Assembly: GCA_036520615.1 (NCBI GenBank)
Contig: DATDJI010000021.1
Location: 28,257-92,256 of the forward strand
DNA: 64,000 bases
Direction: 5' to 3'
From: CAMCXE01 sp036520615
GTDB lineage: Bacteria > Pseudomonadota > Gammaproteobacteria > Pseudomonadales > Cellvibrionaceae
Shown in pieces: positions 15,096-24,510 of the stretch; position 1 is the stretch's first letter, and each line of letters starts with the position of its first letter. The notes beneath the pieces are model-generated. The model was not told the DNA's origin and ran no database searches. It saw nothing but the letters and a program-made list of their open reading frames with translations. Position numbers and translations under genes: made by a program.

Positions 15096-16613
15096 ATGTG
15101 TGGCATAGTCGCAATGGTCGGCAAAACCAATGTTAATTTGGCGTTGTACGATGCACTCACGATGTTGCAGCATCGTGGCCAAGATGCCGCAGGCATCATG
15201 ACCTGTCATAACGGGCGTCTGGCGCAACAAAAATCCGTCGGATTAGTGCAGGACGTCTTTCACAGCCGTCATATGCAACGCCTTGTGGGTAATATGGGGA
15301 TAGGCCATGTGCGCTATCCCACAGCAGGCAGTTCCGGCCCCGCGCTTGCGCAGCCTTTTTACGTTAATTCTCCGTATGGAATTGCTCTTGCGCACAATGG
15401 CAATCTCACTAATACAGAACAGTTGAGCAACGATTTATTTTTATCGGATTTACGCCACGTAAATACTGATTCAGATTCAGAAGTGCTACTCAATGTATTT
15501 GCCCATGAATTGCAAGAGCTGGGCAAATTGCGCCCCACCTATGAAGATATATTCAAAGCCGTAACCGGTGTACACAAACGTATTCGCGGCGGTTATGCCG
15601 TGGTGGCAATGATTGCCAATTACGGCGTGTTGGCGTTTCGTGATCCCAATGGAATTCGGCCACTAGTATATGGCAAGCGCACTACGGATTTAGGCGATGA
15701 ATATATGGTCGCCTCTGAAAGCGTTGCATTAGATGTATTAGGTTTTAAATTAATTCGCGATGTTGCGCCGGGCGAAACTATTTTTATTACCCCGCAGGGC
15801 GAACTCTTCACGCGTCAATGCGCCGATAACGCGCGTCTATCGCCGTGTATATTTGAGCATGTATATTTTGCGCGTCCTGATTCAATTATGGATGGAGTAT
15901 CTGTATATAAAGCTCGGTTGCGCCAAGGCGAGAAACTCGCCGATAAAATTCTGCGTCTGCGCCCGAATCACGATATAGACGTAATTATTCCCATACCGGA
16001 TAGCTCGCGTGTCGCGGGTCAAGCAATGGCGCATCGTTTGGGAGTTAAATTTCGCGAGGGTTTAGTAAAAAACCGTTACATCGGCCGTACCTTTATTATG
16101 CCTGGCCAGCAACAACGCAAAAAATCCGTGCGGCAAAAGCTCAATCCGATTGATTTGGAATTTCGCGGTAAAAATGTTTTGTTAGTAGATGACTCCATCG
16201 TGCGTGGCACTACGTGTCAACAGATCATTCAAATGGCGCGCGATGCCGGAGCAGCAAAAGTATATTTCGCATCCGCTGCTCCCGCCGTTAAATACCCGAA
16301 TGTTTATGGAATTGATATGCCCAGCGCAACTGAATTAATTGCGCATAATAAAAGCGAAGCGGAAGTGGCTGATGCTATTGGTGCAGATTGGCTGATTTAT
16401 CAAGATATAAATGATTTAATTGCCGCCTCTGCCGAAGGCAATGGCGCTATTCCGCGATTTGATTGTTCAGTGTTTGACGGTGATTATATCACCGGCGATG
16501 TAAGTCAAGCATATTTAAATAAGTTGGCCGCAGATCGCAATGACGATGCTAAATCCGACCGTGATACTGGCCAGGGACAAAATTCTATTGTGGGTATGGG
16601 CAATTCTCAGTAA
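15096..16613 (+). CDS. purF: Amidophosphoribosyltransferase
   Basis: First committed step of purine synthesis: PRPP plus glutamine gives phosphoribosylamine. The N-terminus MCGIVAMVG exposes the Ntn glutaminase nucleophile Cys after Met removal. The glutaminase domain (residues ~2-235) includes GHVRYPTAG and LAHNGNLTN. The phosphoribosyltransferase domain has the PRPP loop VLLVDDSIVRGTT around residue 365. The 505 residues match E. coli PurF, and no iron-sulfur cysteine set of the Bacillus type was noticed. A TTGAGGTT ribosome-binding site precedes ATG 15096. Confidence 0.97.
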   Translation: MCGIVAMVGKTNVNLALYDALTMLQHRGQDAAGIMTCHNGRLAQQKSVGLVQDVFHSRHMQRLVGNMGIGHVRYPTAGSSGPALAQPFYVNSPYGIALAHNGNLTNTEQLSNDLFLSDLRHVNTDSDSEVLLNVFAHELQELGKLRPTYEDIFKAVTGVHKRIRGGYAVVAMIANYGVLAFRDPNGIRPLVYGKRTTDLGDEYMVASESVALDVLGFKLIRDVAPGETIFITPQGELFTRQCADNARLSPCIFEHVYFARPDSIMDGVSVYKARLRQGEKLADKILRLRPNHDIDVIIPIPDSSRVAGQAMAHRLGVKFREGLVKNRYIGRTFIMPGQQQRKKSVRQKLNPIDLEFRGKNVLLVDDSIVRGTTCQQIIQMARDAGAAKVYFASAAPAVKYPNVYGIDMPSATELIAHNKSEAEVADAIGADWLIYQDINDLIAASAEGNGAIPRFDCSVFDGDYITGDVSQAYLNKLAADRNDDAKSDRDTGQGQNSIVGMGNSQ

Positions 16614-16714
16614 AAAGCTTCGGTCATTTTAAAACGCAATTGTGTGTTTTTATATGCCGCTGTTATGAGAGCAAAAGGTATTAATTTTTAATAAATTAAT
16701 TATTAGGTGTAAAA

Positions 16715-17893
16715 ATGGATGACTATTTAGAAGACGCCCATATAGATACTTTAGCTATTCGCGCAGGTATACGGCGCAGTCATGAAGGTGAACATTCCGA
16801 ACCCATTTTTTTAACGTCAAGTTATGTATTTGAGTCAGCGCAAGAAGCAGCTGCACGATTTTCCGGTGAGCTTGCGGGTAATGTTTATTCGCGTTATACC
16901 AACCCCAGCGTACGTACATTTGAAGAGCGTTTAGCTGCTTTAGAAGGCGCCGAAGCCGCGGTGGCGACGGCATCGGGCATGGCAGCTATTTTAAGTACGT
17001 GTATGGCTTTGCTGAAATCGGGCGATCATGTTGTCTGCTCACGCAGCGTATTTGGTACTACATCAGTTTTATTTACTAAATACCTAACTAAATTTGGTAT
17101 TACCACGGATTTTGTGAGCCTTACGGATATGGACGCTTGGGCGCAGGCCATTAAACCCAACACTCGCCTGTTATTTTTAGAAACCCCGTCAAATCCATTA
17201 AATGATGTAGCCGATTTGCGCTCATTGAGCGCATTGGCTAAAAATAATAACTGCCTATTAGCCGTAGACAATTGTTTTTGCACACCGGCCTTGCAATTAC
17301 CTTTAACACTGGGCGCCGATTTAGTTATTCATAGCGCGACTAAATATTTGGATGGGCAGGGGCGTTGTTTAGGCGGTGCTGTTGCTGGTAGCCAAACATT
17401 AATTGGCGAGGTATTAGGGTTTATTCGTACCTGTGGACCGAGTATGAGCGCATTTAATGCGTGGGTTTTTAGTAAGGGCCTGGAAACGCTACGTCTACGC
17501 ATGGATGCACATTCGGCCAATGCATTGGAATTAGCCCAGTGGTTAAGCGAGCAAAGTTGGGTGGAAAAAGTTTTTTATGCAGGTCTTGAAACGCACCCTG
17601 GCCATAAGCTGGCCAAATCCCAACAGCGTGGATTTGGCGGGGTTTTATCATTTTGCGTTTCAGGTGGCCGCTCTCAAGCTTGGGCGGTTTTGGATTCCTG
17701 TCGCTTAATGAGTTTAACGGCGAATCTTGGCGACACGAAAACAACTATTGTTCATCCAGCCACTACAACTCATGGGCGTTTAAGTAATGAAGATAAAATT
17801 ACTGCGGGCATAAGTGAAAATTTAATTCGTGTTGCAGTTGGATTGGAAAATATTGCCGATTTAAAAACTGACTTGTTGCGGCATAGAAAATAG
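16715..17893 (+). CDS. metZ: O-succinylhomoserine sulfhydrylase
   Basis: PLP enzyme making homocysteine directly from O-succinylhomoserine and sulfide for methionine synthesis. The 392-residue protein belongs to the Cys/Met metabolism fold: YSRYTNPSVRTFEERLAALE, ATASGMAAI, FLETPSNPLNDV and PLP-binding Lys210 in HSATKYLDGQGR. Its position downstream of purF matches Pseudomonas, where the neighbouring gene is metZ. A cystathionine gamma-synthase alternative cannot be excluded from sequence alone but is less likely in this context. There is a 101-bp gap from purF containing AT-rich sequence. Confidence 0.92.
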   Translation: MDDYLEDAHIDTLAIRAGIRRSHEGEHSEPIFLTSSYVFESAQEAAARFSGELAGNVYSRYTNPSVRTFEERLAALEGAEAAVATASGMAAILSTCMALLKSGDHVVCSRSVFGTTSVLFTKYLTKFGITTDFVSLTDMDAWAQAIKPNTRLLFLETPSNPLNDVADLRSLSALAKNNNCLLAVDNCFCTPALQLPLTLGADLVIHSATKYLDGQGRCLGGAVAGSQTLIGEVLGFIRTCGPSMSAFNAWVFSKGLETLRLRMDAHSANALELAQWLSEQSWVEKVFYAGLETHPGHKLAKSQQRGFGGVLSFCVSGGRSQAWAVLDSCRLMSLTANLGDTKTTIVHPATTTHGRLSNEDKITAGISENLIRVAVGLENIADLKTDLLRHRK

Positions 17894-17938
17894 CGCGCCG
17901 CGGGAAGCAGAAATTATTGCGCCAATTAAGTAGGCCCC

Positions 17939-19432
17939 ATGGCAGAACTCTTTATTTATATCCTTGGCATAAGTCTGCTGATTATCGTAGCGGGTTGTTT
18001 AGGATGGGTGATGCGGCTGCGTACTCAGTTGGCGTTAACCCAGCAGATTTTGCAGCACACTCAAACCCAAGCGCAAAATTCAGCCGCTGAATATATTCAG
18101 TTGCAGCAGCGTTATTCAGTGACGCAATTTGAGCATCAAAATTTGTTATCTCGTGCGGCTGTATTAGATGAGCAAATTCATACGCGGCAGGAGCAATTGA
18201 TGCAGGCTAGTGCTCAGCTACATGGCCTACAGCAGAAAAACGAGCAACAGGCACAGCGGCTGGAAGACTTAGGACAGATGCTATCGGCACTGAAAGCTGC
18301 AGATACTGAACGCAAATTGCAACAAACGGTGCAGCAGGAGCAGTGGCAAACTCAAAAAGTGCAGTTGCAGCAAGAATTTGAAAACCTGGCGAATAAAATA
18401 TTTCGCGAAAAAGGCGAGCAATTCGCCCGTTCTAGTCAAGAGCATCTGGGCCTATTGTTAAGCCCATTTCGCGAGCAAATCAGCGAGTTTCGCACGCGGG
18501 TAGATGCTATCCATCAAGAGTCGTTTGTGGCAAATTCCGGTTTAAATCTGCAAATACAACAATTGCAATTACTTAATCAGCAAATCACTCAAGACGCGCA
18601 AAATTTAACTCTGGCACTTAAGGGTGATAAAAAACTCAGCGGCACCTGGGGAGAAATGCAGTTGGAAAAAACTCTGCAATTAGCCGGATTGATGCCGGAA
18701 GAACACTACAGTCGCGAGGTGGTTTTACAGCACGAGGATGGATCGTCGCGTCGGCCGGATTTTATTATTCACTTGCCCGACGGTAAACACGTGGTGCTTG
18801 ATAGTAAGGTCTCTTTAGTGGATTACGATGCTGCTTGTGCCGCTGTAACAGAAGCAGAAATTAAGCAGTCTTTAGAGGCTTATGTTAAAGCCTTAAAGCG
18901 CCATATTGATGGTTTGGCGGAGCGCGATTACAGCAACCTTGTCGGAATTCGCAGTCCATCGTTTGTATTGATGTTTTTGCCGTTGGAATCTGCGTACATC
19001 GAAGCGTTAAAATTTAACCGTGAGTTATTTAATTACGGCTATAACAAAAACGTCATTTTGGTAGCTCATACCACGTTAATGCCAATATTGCGCACCGTGG
19101 CTAATGTTTGGCAACTGGATCGAAGCAGTAAAGAGGCCGAAGCAATTAGTGCGCGAGCAGGTGATATTTATAATCAGGCCTGTTTAGTGGCTGAGCGGTT
19201 GCTAAAATTGGGCAAAACGCTGACTACTGCAAACGCCCACTATAATGAGACTGTGCGTGCGTTAGCGGGCAACCAAGGATTACATGGCAAATTGGAGCGG
19301 TTTAAAGATGTGGCGGGTAATATTACTCGGCAATTCCCAAACCTGAGCCCAAGTTATGAAGATATCGATTTGACTAAATTACAAGCTGCGGTGGATACAT
19401 CTGTAGACGAGTTCAGTATGAGTGCTGAGTAA
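17939..19432 (+). CDS. rmuC: RmuC-family DNA recombination protein
   Basis: RmuC limits inversion at short inverted repeats in E. coli and is thought to be a nuclease-fold protein. The 497-residue product has an N-terminal membrane anchor (about residues 5-25), a Gln-rich coiled coil (~30-150), and the RmuC domain with GTWGEMQLEKTLQLAG, RRPDFIIHLPDGKHVVLDSKVSL and FVLMFLPLESAY. The PDF...DSK arrangement matches a restriction-endonuclease-like core. ATG 17939 is 45 bp after metZ with no obvious terminator between them. Confidence 0.93.
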   Translation: MAELFIYILGISLLIIVAGCLGWVMRLRTQLALTQQILQHTQTQAQNSAAEYIQLQQRYSVTQFEHQNLLSRAAVLDEQIHTRQEQLMQASAQLHGLQQKNEQQAQRLEDLGQMLSALKAADTERKLQQTVQQEQWQTQKVQLQQEFENLANKIFREKGEQFARSSQEHLGLLLSPFREQISEFRTRVDAIHQESFVANSGLNLQIQQLQLLNQQITQDAQNLTLALKGDKKLSGTWGEMQLEKTLQLAGLMPEEHYSREVVLQHEDGSSRRPDFIIHLPDGKHVVLDSKVSLVDYDAACAAVTEAEIKQSLEAYVKALKRHIDGLAERDYSNLVGIRSPSFVLMFLPLESAYIEALKFNRELFNYGYNKNVILVAHTTLMPILRTVANVWQLDRSSKEAEAISARAGDIYNQACLVAERLLKLGKTLTTANAHYNETVRALAGNQGLHGKLERFKDVAGNITRQFPNLSPSYEDIDLTKLQAAVDTSVDEFSMSAE

Positions 19433-19539
19433 ATTTCGTTAGGATCAAAAAATTAGCCTTATTTTTACATGCCGCCTGCCGCTGGCGGCACTAAGGCTCT
19501 ATAATCGGCGCATATTTTATTTTTTTGAGGGCTTTTATT

Positions 19540-19968
19540 GTGACCGTAAGAATTTTAAGCATGGGTAAATGGTTTTCTGTATTTTTTAGTGCGAGTATTT
19601 TGAGCTTATCTTTGTCTACGGCTTGGGCGGCAGAAGATGTTGCTGAGCGCATAAAGCCAGTGGGTAAAAGTTGTATGGAAGGGCAGCCCTGTGCGGCGGC
19701 GGTGGTTGCAGCTTCTTTTGGCACGCGCACAGGCGAAGAGCTTTATACGGCTAAATGCAGCCTATGCCATGGTGCCGGAGTACTGGGCGCGCCTAAGTTT
19801 GGTGACGCGTCTGCATGGGGGCCGCGCATAGCAGAGCGTAAGTTGGAAGGCTTGTATGAGCATGCAATCAAAGGCTTTAACGCTATGCCGCCCAAAGGCA
19901 CTTGCGCTGACTGTAGCGATGATGAAATCAAAGGCGCTGTAAAATATATGGTGGATAAAGCCAAATAG
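19540..19968 (+). CDS. Periplasmic cytochrome c5-type monoheme protein
   Basis: Exported c-type cytochrome, probably a small electron carrier. A signal peptide (cleavage after SLSTAWA) precedes one heme motif CSLCH. The C-terminal region holds the likely axial Met in NAMPPKGTC and the CADCSDDEIKGAVKYM ending typical of the c5 family, whose two cysteines form a disulfide. I favour GTG 19540 because TGAGGG lies 9-14 nt upstream; ATG 19561 also leaves a good signal peptide. It depends on the Ccm system encoded at 4.3-9.7 kb. A strong terminator follows. Confidence 0.9.
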   Translation: MTVRILSMGKWFSVFFSASILSLSLSTAWAAEDVAERIKPVGKSCMEGQPCAAAVVAASFGTRTGEELYTAKCSLCHGAGVLGAPKFGDASAWGPRIAERKLEGLYEHAIKGFNAMPPKGTCADCSDDEIKGAVKYMVDKAK

Positions 19969-19983
19969 TATTGGATGTAGTTG

Positions 19984-20012
19984 AAAAGGGCCGCTTAGCG
20001 GCCCTTTTTTAT
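19984..20012 (+). terminator. Rho-independent terminator after cytochrome c5 gene
   Basis: Perfect stem AAAGGGCCGC (19985-19994) and GCGGCCCTTT (19998-20007), TTA loop, followed by more Ts. It starts 16 bp after the stop codon. Confidence 0.92.
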
Positions 20013-20235
20013 TTACAAAAAGCGGCTATTTCCATGGTTACTCAAGGCTAATTTCTGCTGTTGGTTTTCCGCATTATTTTGCTTAGTCGGACATTTGCAC
20101 CCGCAGATCATAGGTATTTGGTGCAGCCAGTTGAGGTTCAACTTAACACCCAGTAGACATTTTGTTAACGCAATTGAGCGTAGCCCGAATTCAGCACCTA
20201 AACTTGCGGTTAATCGGCGAATTCTAGAGGCAGTT

Positions 20236-20685
20236 ATGACGGTATATTTTTATTCGAGCATGAAACAAGCGGTGCTTTATCTTTTGTTAGCCTGTTTGCC
20301 AGTTGTCGGTTTGGTGTGTTTTTATCAGGCATTGAATATGTGGGAGCTGTCGTATTGGGCATGGATGGCGTTCTGGGGGCTGATCAGCGCGCTATTTCTA
20401 GGCTTATTTTTTTTGGGGCTGCGTTGGCGGATATTTATCCATACTCGTATTGAGCTGACTCATGAAGGCCTGATATTGCACCAGGGTGCGGTCGCCAAAG
20501 TGCACAGTTGGCAACAGATAGGCGCTGTTAAAAGCTGGCCTTTATTACAACTACTAATTCTTTTTGATGCGAAGGGACAGGTAGTGCTTCCTGTTGATCA
20601 TATGCTCAATGGTTTCGAGGAATTTAAACGAGCTGTCGACCAGTACTTGAATAACAGGCTTACCGAACAGGAAAGTCAAAGTTAA
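20236..20685 (+). CDS. Small two-helix membrane protein, unknown function
   Basis: Not recognised. The 149-residue product has two hydrophobic helices (about residues 10-30 and 40-62) and then a soluble tail of ~85 residues. The tail shows a beta-rich pattern (RIELTHEGLILHQGAVAKVHSWQQI, then KGQVVLPVDHMLNGFEEF) like bacterial PH-type membrane proteins of the YdbT/DUF304 kind, a loose resemblance only. I start at ATG 20236, with AGAGGCAG upstream; the longer frame from 20095 has an uncharacteristic N-terminus. Its neighbours give no functional clue. Confidence 0.65.
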   Translation: MTVYFYSSMKQAVLYLLLACLPVVGLVCFYQALNMWELSYWAWMAFWGLISALFLGLFFLGLRWRIFIHTRIELTHEGLILHQGAVAKVHSWQQIGAVKSWPLLQLLILFDAKGQVVLPVDHMLNGFEEFKRAVDQYLNNRLTEQESQS

Positions 20686-21387
20686 TAGCTATTTAGTGAA
20701 TCTAAAGCCGCATGAAAGATTTAATAACGTAGAATTTCTACTCTGGAAATTACACCACTATCACGATACGCAGTTTGTCCGATTAACCTGTTAGTTTCGC
20801 TCTTCTAATCTGCCATTTGTTACGTCGAAATTGCGTTGTTCACATCAACATTTGTTTAGCACTATACAGGTTTTTATAAATCCTTACGCCTTGCATGAAT
20901 CACACATCTAAAATGGATTGAGGAATATTTACATCGTTTAATGCTTAGATCAGTAAAGGTCGTTACGTCTGGCTCAAGTACACCGCTTAACGCTCATCTG
21001 TGAGGCACTTGGAATGTCAGTCTGTATGACGAGCATCCATGCTAATTTACTAATTTCCAAGGCTGTAAACCTTACAGGAAGAATAATCAGTCTAATTCGC
21101 GGATCCGTTTTTGTAATATTGGAAAATTGATCAAAATTCATGTTATGTGAATTGGCACTTTGGTTTAGGGCCGCGTGAGGGAACGAGACTCTGTACAAAA
21201 AAACCGCAATTTTATTCTGCAACCTTTTTATACCGGGAATAAGATCAGGTACTATTACCTTCCCCGCAAATCAGGTCAGTAAACGCTATGGCTCTCATCT
21301 ATAGACAAACGATTCAACCATCTGCAGATACCGCTCGTCGTTACAGGTCTTTTTTGGTTGTGAGCGCTAAGGTGTGGGAGGTATCTG
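20686..21387. other. 702-bp intergenic region before the AIM24-domain gene
   Basis: No convincing ORF; an 82-codon reverse ORF at 20974-21222 lacks any recognisable feature. The right end holds a good ribosome-binding site GGGAGGT (21376-21382) for the GTG at 21388. A weak -10-like TACTAT near 21250 may be its promoter. Otherwise nothing recognised. Such a long gap could hide a small RNA or leader element. Confidence 0.4.
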
Positions 21388-24300
21388 GTGTCTAATTCTT
21401 ATAACGTTGTATTAACAGGTGAACTGCTGAAAGGCCAGTCCATCATGCAAGCGGCGAACAGTTTAAGTAAATTATTTAAAATAGCGCCTCTTCAAGCACA
21501 ACAAATGCTCGCACGCGCTCCGCTGGTAATCAAAAAAAATCTTGAAGAGGACACTGCGCTAAGGTTCGTCCAGGCAATGTATAAATCAGGCTTTGGCGCC
21601 GCTGTCGAAGAGCAAAAAGCTGTTAAAACCACTATTTTGATGCATTCGTTTTCCAGCCACTATCACGATGATGAAGACGATGCCGATGAAGAGCCTGCGA
21701 CTACTAGCATTACTCCCGTTTTGGTCGAGCAGTCCCGTTTAGAGGAAAGCCTTGATACGGAATTGACAATTCCAGTTGTGTCTATGGCACCCGTTACTGC
21801 AGTAAGTAATATTGTTGCTCCGCAGATATCGCATGCTGCCATCAATGCAGCTGCTGAGATTAACGTAGATGAAAAAACGTCAACTGAATCGCAAGCAGTC
21901 CTTGAAGCCTTAGCACAGTCAGCTGAAGCTCAGATCAGCATGCTGGTTGCTCAAACTAATCAACAGGGCGAAATTGACCGGCCTTTAGTAAATAATCCAG
22001 AATCAATCTGCACAGCTCAGGTAGACGAAGCTTCTGAAATAGACGCTTCTGAAACAGACGACTCGGAAATAGATTCTTCAAAAATAGACGTTTCAGAAAA
22101 AGACGCCTCAGAAGTAGAGTCAGGCGCGACGGATACAAAAGCCTCCTTTGATTTAGTTGTTTCTCCTCAAGAAATAGCTCCCGATCTAACCGAGCAGCCC
22201 ATTGATGAAACCGGTGAATTAAGTGAACAGAATCTTGTTACTGAAACTTCTGTAGCGAACGCTGATTTATCAGAGGCGCACTCTTATCATCCGTTCGCGG
22301 TTTGGAATACAGATGCTGCAGCTGGTGAGGCTGCGACAGATAAAACTTCAGTAGATGACACCTTAGTAAATGAGGCCCTAGTAACTCAGACCCATGCAGC
22401 TCAAATTCCAGCGGCTGAAGCTCAATCAGCTCAAAATGAATTTTTTGAAACATTCTCATCCCTAACTTCACCCAGTGAAATCGCTGCGTATTCAACAGAT
22501 GCCCAAGTTATCGACGCGTTTAATGATGACGCCCGAGCTTCTATTTTAGGGACCTCAGAAGCTATTAATTCTGGAGCCGATGCGATTGAACAGATTACTG
22601 TCTCCAGCGAGCAGGCATCAAATGATTCCATCGAGTCTGTTTTTACTGCGGATGGACCTACAGCTGAACGGATCGAACAGAGCGGGCAGTCAGTTGAGTT
22701 AGCGCCCGAGCTAGCGGAATTAGTAGACGTTGAACCCAGTATCGAGGCAGAGGCTGCAGTTGATGCAGTGGCTCCGTTGGAGAGCGACTTAGTCACTCCA
22801 ACTGCACAGACTGAAGCGATCGAAGTGGTTGAAGCGGAGGCAAGTGCCGAGTCTGATCTGACCGATTTGCAATGGGTCGAGCCTGTGGCGCAATGGCAGA
22901 CGGTGGCGGAATTGGCGGAATCGGGTGAGGTTGAGCAGTTACACGCCAATACAAGTAATAGTGTTGCACTGAACCGAGCCAGCACCGATGCAATTGTTGG
23001 CTATGGGGCTGGCAGCGGCGGCGACTTTAGCGACCACAGAGCTGAGGTAACCCGCTTTGACGACGAGCCTACTGAACCACCGGTCACCTGGGATGAATCG
23101 GTAGAAATAACCCAAGCGCTCACCGACCGACTGGCGCAAATTGCTGAAGAAAGCAAAGCAGTTGATAAGCCTTCTGAAGACGACAGCGTAGATCTTGATG
23201 CGGCGGCAGCTGAGTTTGATGGCTCAGCGACCGCAGAAGGCGTTCTATTGTTTGAAGAAGCGGATGTTACTGAAATTTCCGCTGCCGATTGGGACGACTG
23301 GCATCCGGCGGAACCCTATTCGGCCGAATCTGGCAAGCGTGCTTTCGATCCGCTATTGGATTTTGATCAAGTGGAGGCTGATTGGAAAAACAGTGCAGTT
23401 GAGTTTTCCTTTGATGCTGTAGGTGCTTTTTATTCAAACGATCACCACTGCGGCCTAACTGCGGAAAATGAACAGGAGTTAGAAGCTTTTCTGGGAACTG
23501 CCGATACTGAAGAACTCGATGAGGATAACGCTGGTTATCATGATTCAGTTAACGAGGTTGAAAGTACGGATAAGTACAGTGACGGTATCAAGCTGAGTGA
23601 TGACTACCTAAGTGTTCATACTATTAATAGCGAAGCCGGTGAAGCCGCAGCTGCGCAGGAAGGGCCTTATTATTCCCTCCATGCGAGCGAGGAATTTGCC
23701 GTTAATGAACCTAGCGTTGAAGGCACGTATCGAGTATTCAACGATGCCGATGCCGATGCCGATGGCTGGGCCCATGAGATAAGTGTGCAAGCCAATTGTG
23801 GGTTTCTTGAGGTTACTATTCCTAAGGGTAAAGAATTGCATGTTGCGGCTGCGGCAGCGGTGACTATGGGCCTGAGCCTGCATGAGCAGTTGCAAGCCGG
23901 CAGCGGCGTGCGAGCCTGGTTGTTGGCTAAGGGTTTTATTATCAATACCTATGAAGCGATTGAATCCGCGGGCAATGTAGGTATTACGGCAATAACCCAT
24001 GGTATGGTTTGCGCAATTGATGCCAGCGATTTTCCTGTCATGGTTCAGCAAAATGCTTACCTAGCCTCGACTGGTAGCGTGCAGCTTAATGCCGACCAAA
24101 GTCGTTTAAACCCAGTGGTAAATGCCTGTAAGTGGATTCATTGCTCCGGTGCAGGTGAGCTTTGGTTGAACGCTCAAGGGCTCTGGGAAATGGTTGAGGT
24201 TGATGGCTGTTACCGTATCAACTCGCGCTATTTGATGGCATTTTCCAAAAGCTTAGAACTTAAAGCGCCGCCCTTGGCGGGATTAAAATCCTATTTAACT

Positions 24301-24399
24301 TCTGGTGGCGGTGTGGAATGTCGGCTTACAGGCCGAGGCGTGGTATGGGTACAAACGGATGCTTCAAGAGCACCTGTGTTGTGGCAAAAAGCCAGTTGA
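21388..24399 (+). CDS. Large acidic protein with C-terminal AIM24-like domain
   Basis: A 1003-residue protein of unknown role in three parts. Residues 1-75 form a compact helical domain (VVLTGELLKGQSIMQAANSL then IAPLQAQQMLARAPLVIKKN) of a type I know only as an uncharacterised N-terminal module. Residues ~85-770 are a long, very acidic Ala/Glu/Ser/Asp-rich, probably disordered linker, with a short five-residue repeat block near 215-244. Residues ~780-1003 match the AIM24/TIGR00266 beta-sandwich pattern: NAYLASTGSVQLNAD, GAGELWLNAQG, INSRYLMAFSKSLEL, GLKSYLTSGGGVECRLTG and GVVWVQT. There is no signal peptide or membrane helix. GTG start with a strong ribosome-binding site; a terminator follows. 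AIM24 is named for a mitochondrial biogenesis factor; bacterial function is not known. Confidence 0.78.
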   Translation: MSNSYNVVLTGELLKGQSIMQAANSLSKLFKIAPLQAQQMLARAPLVIKKNLEEDTALRFVQAMYKSGFGAAVEEQKAVKTTILMHSFSSHYHDDEDDADEEPATTSITPVLVEQSRLEESLDTELTIPVVSMAPVTAVSNIVAPQISHAAINAAAEINVDEKTSTESQAVLEALAQSAEAQISMLVAQTNQQGEIDRPLVNNPESICTAQVDEASEIDASETDDSEIDSSKIDVSEKDASEVESGATDTKASFDLVVSPQEIAPDLTEQPIDETGELSEQNLVTETSVANADLSEAHSYHPFAVWNTDAAAGEAATDKTSVDDTLVNEALVTQTHAAQIPAAEAQSAQNEFFETFSSLTSPSEIAAYSTDAQVIDAFNDDARASILGTSEAINSGADAIEQITVSSEQASNDSIESVFTADGPTAERIEQSGQSVELAPELAELVDVEPSIEAEAAVDAVAPLESDLVTPTAQTEAIEVVEAEASAESDLTDLQWVEPVAQWQTVAELAESGEVEQLHANTSNSVALNRASTDAIVGYGAGSGGDFSDHRAEVTRFDDEPTEPPVTWDESVEITQALTDRLAQIAEESKAVDKPSEDDSVDLDAAAAEFDGSATAEGVLLFEEADVTEISAADWDDWHPAEPYSAESGKRAFDPLLDFDQVEADWKNSAVEFSFDAVGAFYSNDHHCGLTAENEQELEAFLGTADTEELDEDNAGYHDSVNEVESTDKYSDGIKLSDDYLSVHTINSEAGEAAAAQEGPYYSLHASEEFAVNEPSVEGTYRVFNDADADADGWAHEISVQANCGFLEVTIPKGKELHVAAAAAVTMGLSLHEQLQAGSGVRAWLLAKGFIINTYEAIESAGNVGITAITHGMVCAIDASDFPVMVQQNAYLASTGSVQLNADQSRLNPVVNACKWIHCSGAGELWLNAQGLWEMVEVDGCYRINSRYLMAFSKSLELKAPPLAGLKSYLTSGGGVECRLTGRGVVWVQTDASRAPVLWQKAS
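22030..22119 (+). repeat. Six tandem 15-bp units encoding x-S-E/K-x-D
   Basis: Six consecutive pentapeptides follow the pattern [ADSV]-S-[EK]-x-[DE] (for example ASEID, ASETD, DSEID). The DNA copies share the core TC-GAAA-AGA but have diverged, so the repeat is not a recent slippage product. It lies inside the acidic linker of the AIM24-domain protein. Confidence 0.75.
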
Positions 24400-24423
24400 T
24401 TAAATCAAATCGTGTTAAAGAAT

Positions 24424-24451
24424 AAAAAAACCCGCTAATGCGGGTTTTTTT
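24424..24451 (+). terminator. Rho-independent terminator after the AIM24-domain gene
   Basis: Stem AAAAAAACCCGC (24424-24435) pairs with GCGGGTTTTTTT (24440-24451) around TAAT. Flanking A and T runs make it bidirectional, so it can also stop transcription of the convergent alpha-glucuronidase gene ending at 24511. Confidence 0.9.
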
Positions 24452-24510
24452 ATGGCCGAGCGCAATGGGGAAATGAAAAAAATTAAATCGTCCGAATAAA
24501 CCTATAGACA

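Noticed and set aside
20974..21222. 82-codon reverse ORF in the gap before the AIM24-domain gene
   Set aside because: No start signal or protein-like pattern; random open frame in AT-rich sequence.
22431..22985. 184-codon reverse ORF inside the AIM24-domain gene
   Set aside because: Antisense shadow of the Ala/Ser/Glu-rich linker; low-complexity translation with no gene-like features.
24389..24401. TTGATTAAATCAA at the end of the AIM24-domain gene
   Set aside because: Spacing is three bases instead of four and it overlaps the stop codon with no gene downstream on that strand to control.
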